Source: Clostridiaceae bacterium
Lineage (GTDB): Bacteria; Bacillota; Clostridia; Oscillospirales; Acutalibacteraceae
Assembly: GCA_016292785.1 (NCBI GenBank)
Contig: JAEDFL010000041.1
Location: 1-16,389, forward strand
Reading direction: 5' to 3'
Length of the DNA: 16,389 bases
This document shows positions 15,421-16,389 of the stretch, piece by piece. A program made the translations under genes and the position numbers. The notes beneath the pieces are model-generated. The model was not told the origin of the DNA, did no database searches, and was given only the letters and a program-made list of their open reading frames with translations. The stretch's first letter is position 1. Every line of letters starts with the position of its first letter.

Positions 15421-16281
15421 ATGGGAAAAAAACCTTTGCTCTGCCTCGGAACGGGAATGGATTTTAATGAGATAGCCGATATAGATCAGCTTGAGGTTAT
15501 CAAGGCGGCAGGCTTCGATCAGTTCTTTTACACGGAAAGAAGAAATCAGCCGAGAGCCGAGGACGAGGCGATCGCAGAAAAGGCGGCAAAGCTCGGCATC
15601 GGCTTCCATTCAATCCACGCTCCGTTTTACGGAATGGACGATCTCTGGCACGATGAGGACGGCGAGCTTGCGGAGATCATGCGAAAAGAGCTGTTTAATT
15701 CAATCGACAACTGCCACAATCTCGATGTGCCGATTGTTGTAATGCACGCAATCATCGGAATGGATAATCACACGCCGACCGAGCTTGGACTTGAACGCAT
15801 CGGAGAAATCATTGATTACGCTGTCAAGAGAGGAGTTGTTATCGGCTTTGAAAACACTGAGGGTGAGTGCTACCTCAAAGCGTTGCTTGACAAATTCGGT
15901 GAAATTGAGAACGTAGGTTTTACTTTTGATTCAGGTCATGAGCTTTGCTACAACGGCGGCTCGGATATGCTCGGCAAGTACGGAAAGTATCTTGTTTCAA
16001 CTCATCTTGACGACAACCACGGAATGAGCGATCCTGAACATCCGAACTTCCTTGATGACTACCACCTGCTTCCGTTTGACGGCTATGCCGACTGGGAGGG
16101 GATAGCACGCAGGCTGAACAAATGCGGATTTGAAGGAAGCCTGACCTTTGAGGTCGATTCCAAGGGAAGATGCGGCAGTCACTCCAACGATATGTATCTC
16201 GGACTGAGCCTTGAGCGGTATGTCGCAAAGGCATATGAACACGCTGTCAGATTCAGGGAGCTTGTGCTCTCGGTAAAATAA
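15421..16281 (+). CDS. Sugar phosphate isomerase/epimerase-like TIM-barrel protein
   Basis: Cytoplasmic protein of 286 residues in the xylose-isomerase-like TIM-barrel family (AP endonuclease 2 fold). These enzymes bind a divalent metal and isomerise or epimerise sugars, or process keto-sugars. The expected metal ligands are spread through the barrel: Glu144 in GFENTEGE, Asp170 in TFDSGHE, His195 in STHLDDN and Glu244 in TFEVDSKG. Its ATG follows the rhamnosidase stop by 3 bases, and GAGGAG (15406-15411) inside the rhamnosidase end is 9 bases upstream, so the two are co-translated. Context suggests it handles the sugar freed by the rhamnosidase or a related glycan, but rhamnose isomerase itself is a larger, different family. 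The exact reaction is unknown. Confidence 0.87.
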   Translation: MGKKPLLCLGTGMDFNEIADIDQLEVIKAAGFDQFFYTERRNQPRAEDEAIAEKAAKLGIGFHSIHAPFYGMDDLWHDEDGELAEIMRKELFNSIDNCHNLDVPIVVMHAIIGMDNHTPTELGLERIGEIIDYAVKRGVVIGFENTEGECYLKALLDKFGEIENVGFTFDSGHELCYNGGSDMLGKYGKYLVSTHLDDNHGMSDPEHPNFLDDYHLLPFDGYADWEGIARRLNKCGFEGSLTFEVDSKGRCGSHSNDMYLGLSLERYVAKAYEHAVRFRELVLSVK

Positions 16282-16295
16282 AAATAAGCAATAAA

Positions 16296-16340
16296 AAATA
16301 CGGTATTCAAGCATTTCACTTGAATACCGTATTTATTTTG
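16296..16340. terminator. Strong, probably bidirectional intrinsic terminator
   Basis: A perfect 16-bp stem, AAATACGGTATTCAAG (16296-16311) with CTTGAATACCGTATTT (16319-16334), loop CATTTCA. T-rich sequence follows on the + strand, and an A-run precedes it (16293-16298), which serves as a T-run for the opposite strand. It ends the rhamnosidase pair and could also end a convergent gene. Confidence 0.9.
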
Positions 16341-16354
16341 TTCAGTTACACTTA

Positions 16355-16389
16355 TCAGAAATCGAAAACATTTCCGATTGCTTCGATGA
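16355..16389 (-). CDS. Possible 3' end of a convergent gene (partial)
   Basis: On the - strand one frame enters from the window edge and reads IEAIGNVFDF, stopping at TGA (16355-16357), about 15 bases before the two-way terminator on that strand. The position next to a bidirectional terminator and the ordinary protein-like tail support a gene end, but 11 codons are too few to identify a product or to exclude chance. Confidence 0.4.
   Translation of the reverse strand, partial: IEAIGNVFDF

Overview
The window looks like chromosomal DNA from a low-to-mid GC, spore-lineage Firmicute of the Clostridia, most likely a gut Ruminococcus-like member of the Oscillospiraceae. The reasons are a clear Spo0A homologue, a single-chain clostridial-type PurL with a PurS-like N-terminus, strong AGGAGG ribosome sites, an intracellular GH78 rhamnosidase and structured intergenic repeats. 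This placement is inference from protein families, not a database match. No RNA genes, insertion sequences, CRISPR arrays or phage genes were found.

Region 1 (1-6070) is the end of a purine biosynthesis operon on the + strand: the last 17 codons of purH, then about 950 bases with no gene, then purD and purL overlapping by one base, closed by a strong intrinsic terminator. The purH-purD gap is a repeat island. It holds three tandem copies of a 151-base unit that contains a hairpin and a possible H-type pseudoknot. These are followed by three direct copies of a 43-base TTAGAC-rich element, one shortened inverted copy, and two two-hairpin modules.

Region 2 (6071-8174, + strand) carries spo0A, with its own promoter and a palindrome between the -10 and the ribosome site, and then an AT-rich integral-membrane acyltransferase with its own promoter. 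The DNA-binding half of Spo0A is textbook, but the receiver half has lost standard residues around the phosphorylation pocket.

Region 3 (8167-9687, - strand) is a SpoVB/MATE-like lipid-linked oligosaccharide flippase whose 3' end overlaps that of the acyltransferase by 8 bases. Its promoter region is shared, back to back, with region 4.

Region 4 (9736-12948, + strand) is a two-gene unit encoding two exported proteins: an LCAT/lipase-like alpha/beta hydrolase and a PHP-fold metallohydrolase with a C-terminal beta domain and an amphipathic or hydrophobic tail. The pair is the best candidate for an undescribed functional unit: a secreted esterase with a secreted metal-dependent hydrolase.

Region 5 (12949-16340, + strand) is a two-gene sugar unit, a cytoplasmic alpha-L-rhamnosidase and a xylose-isomerase-like TIM-barrel protein. 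It starts directly behind the region 4 terminator with no room for a separate promoter, and ends at a perfect 16-bp hairpin terminator. Beyond that the window may hold the last codons of a convergent gene.
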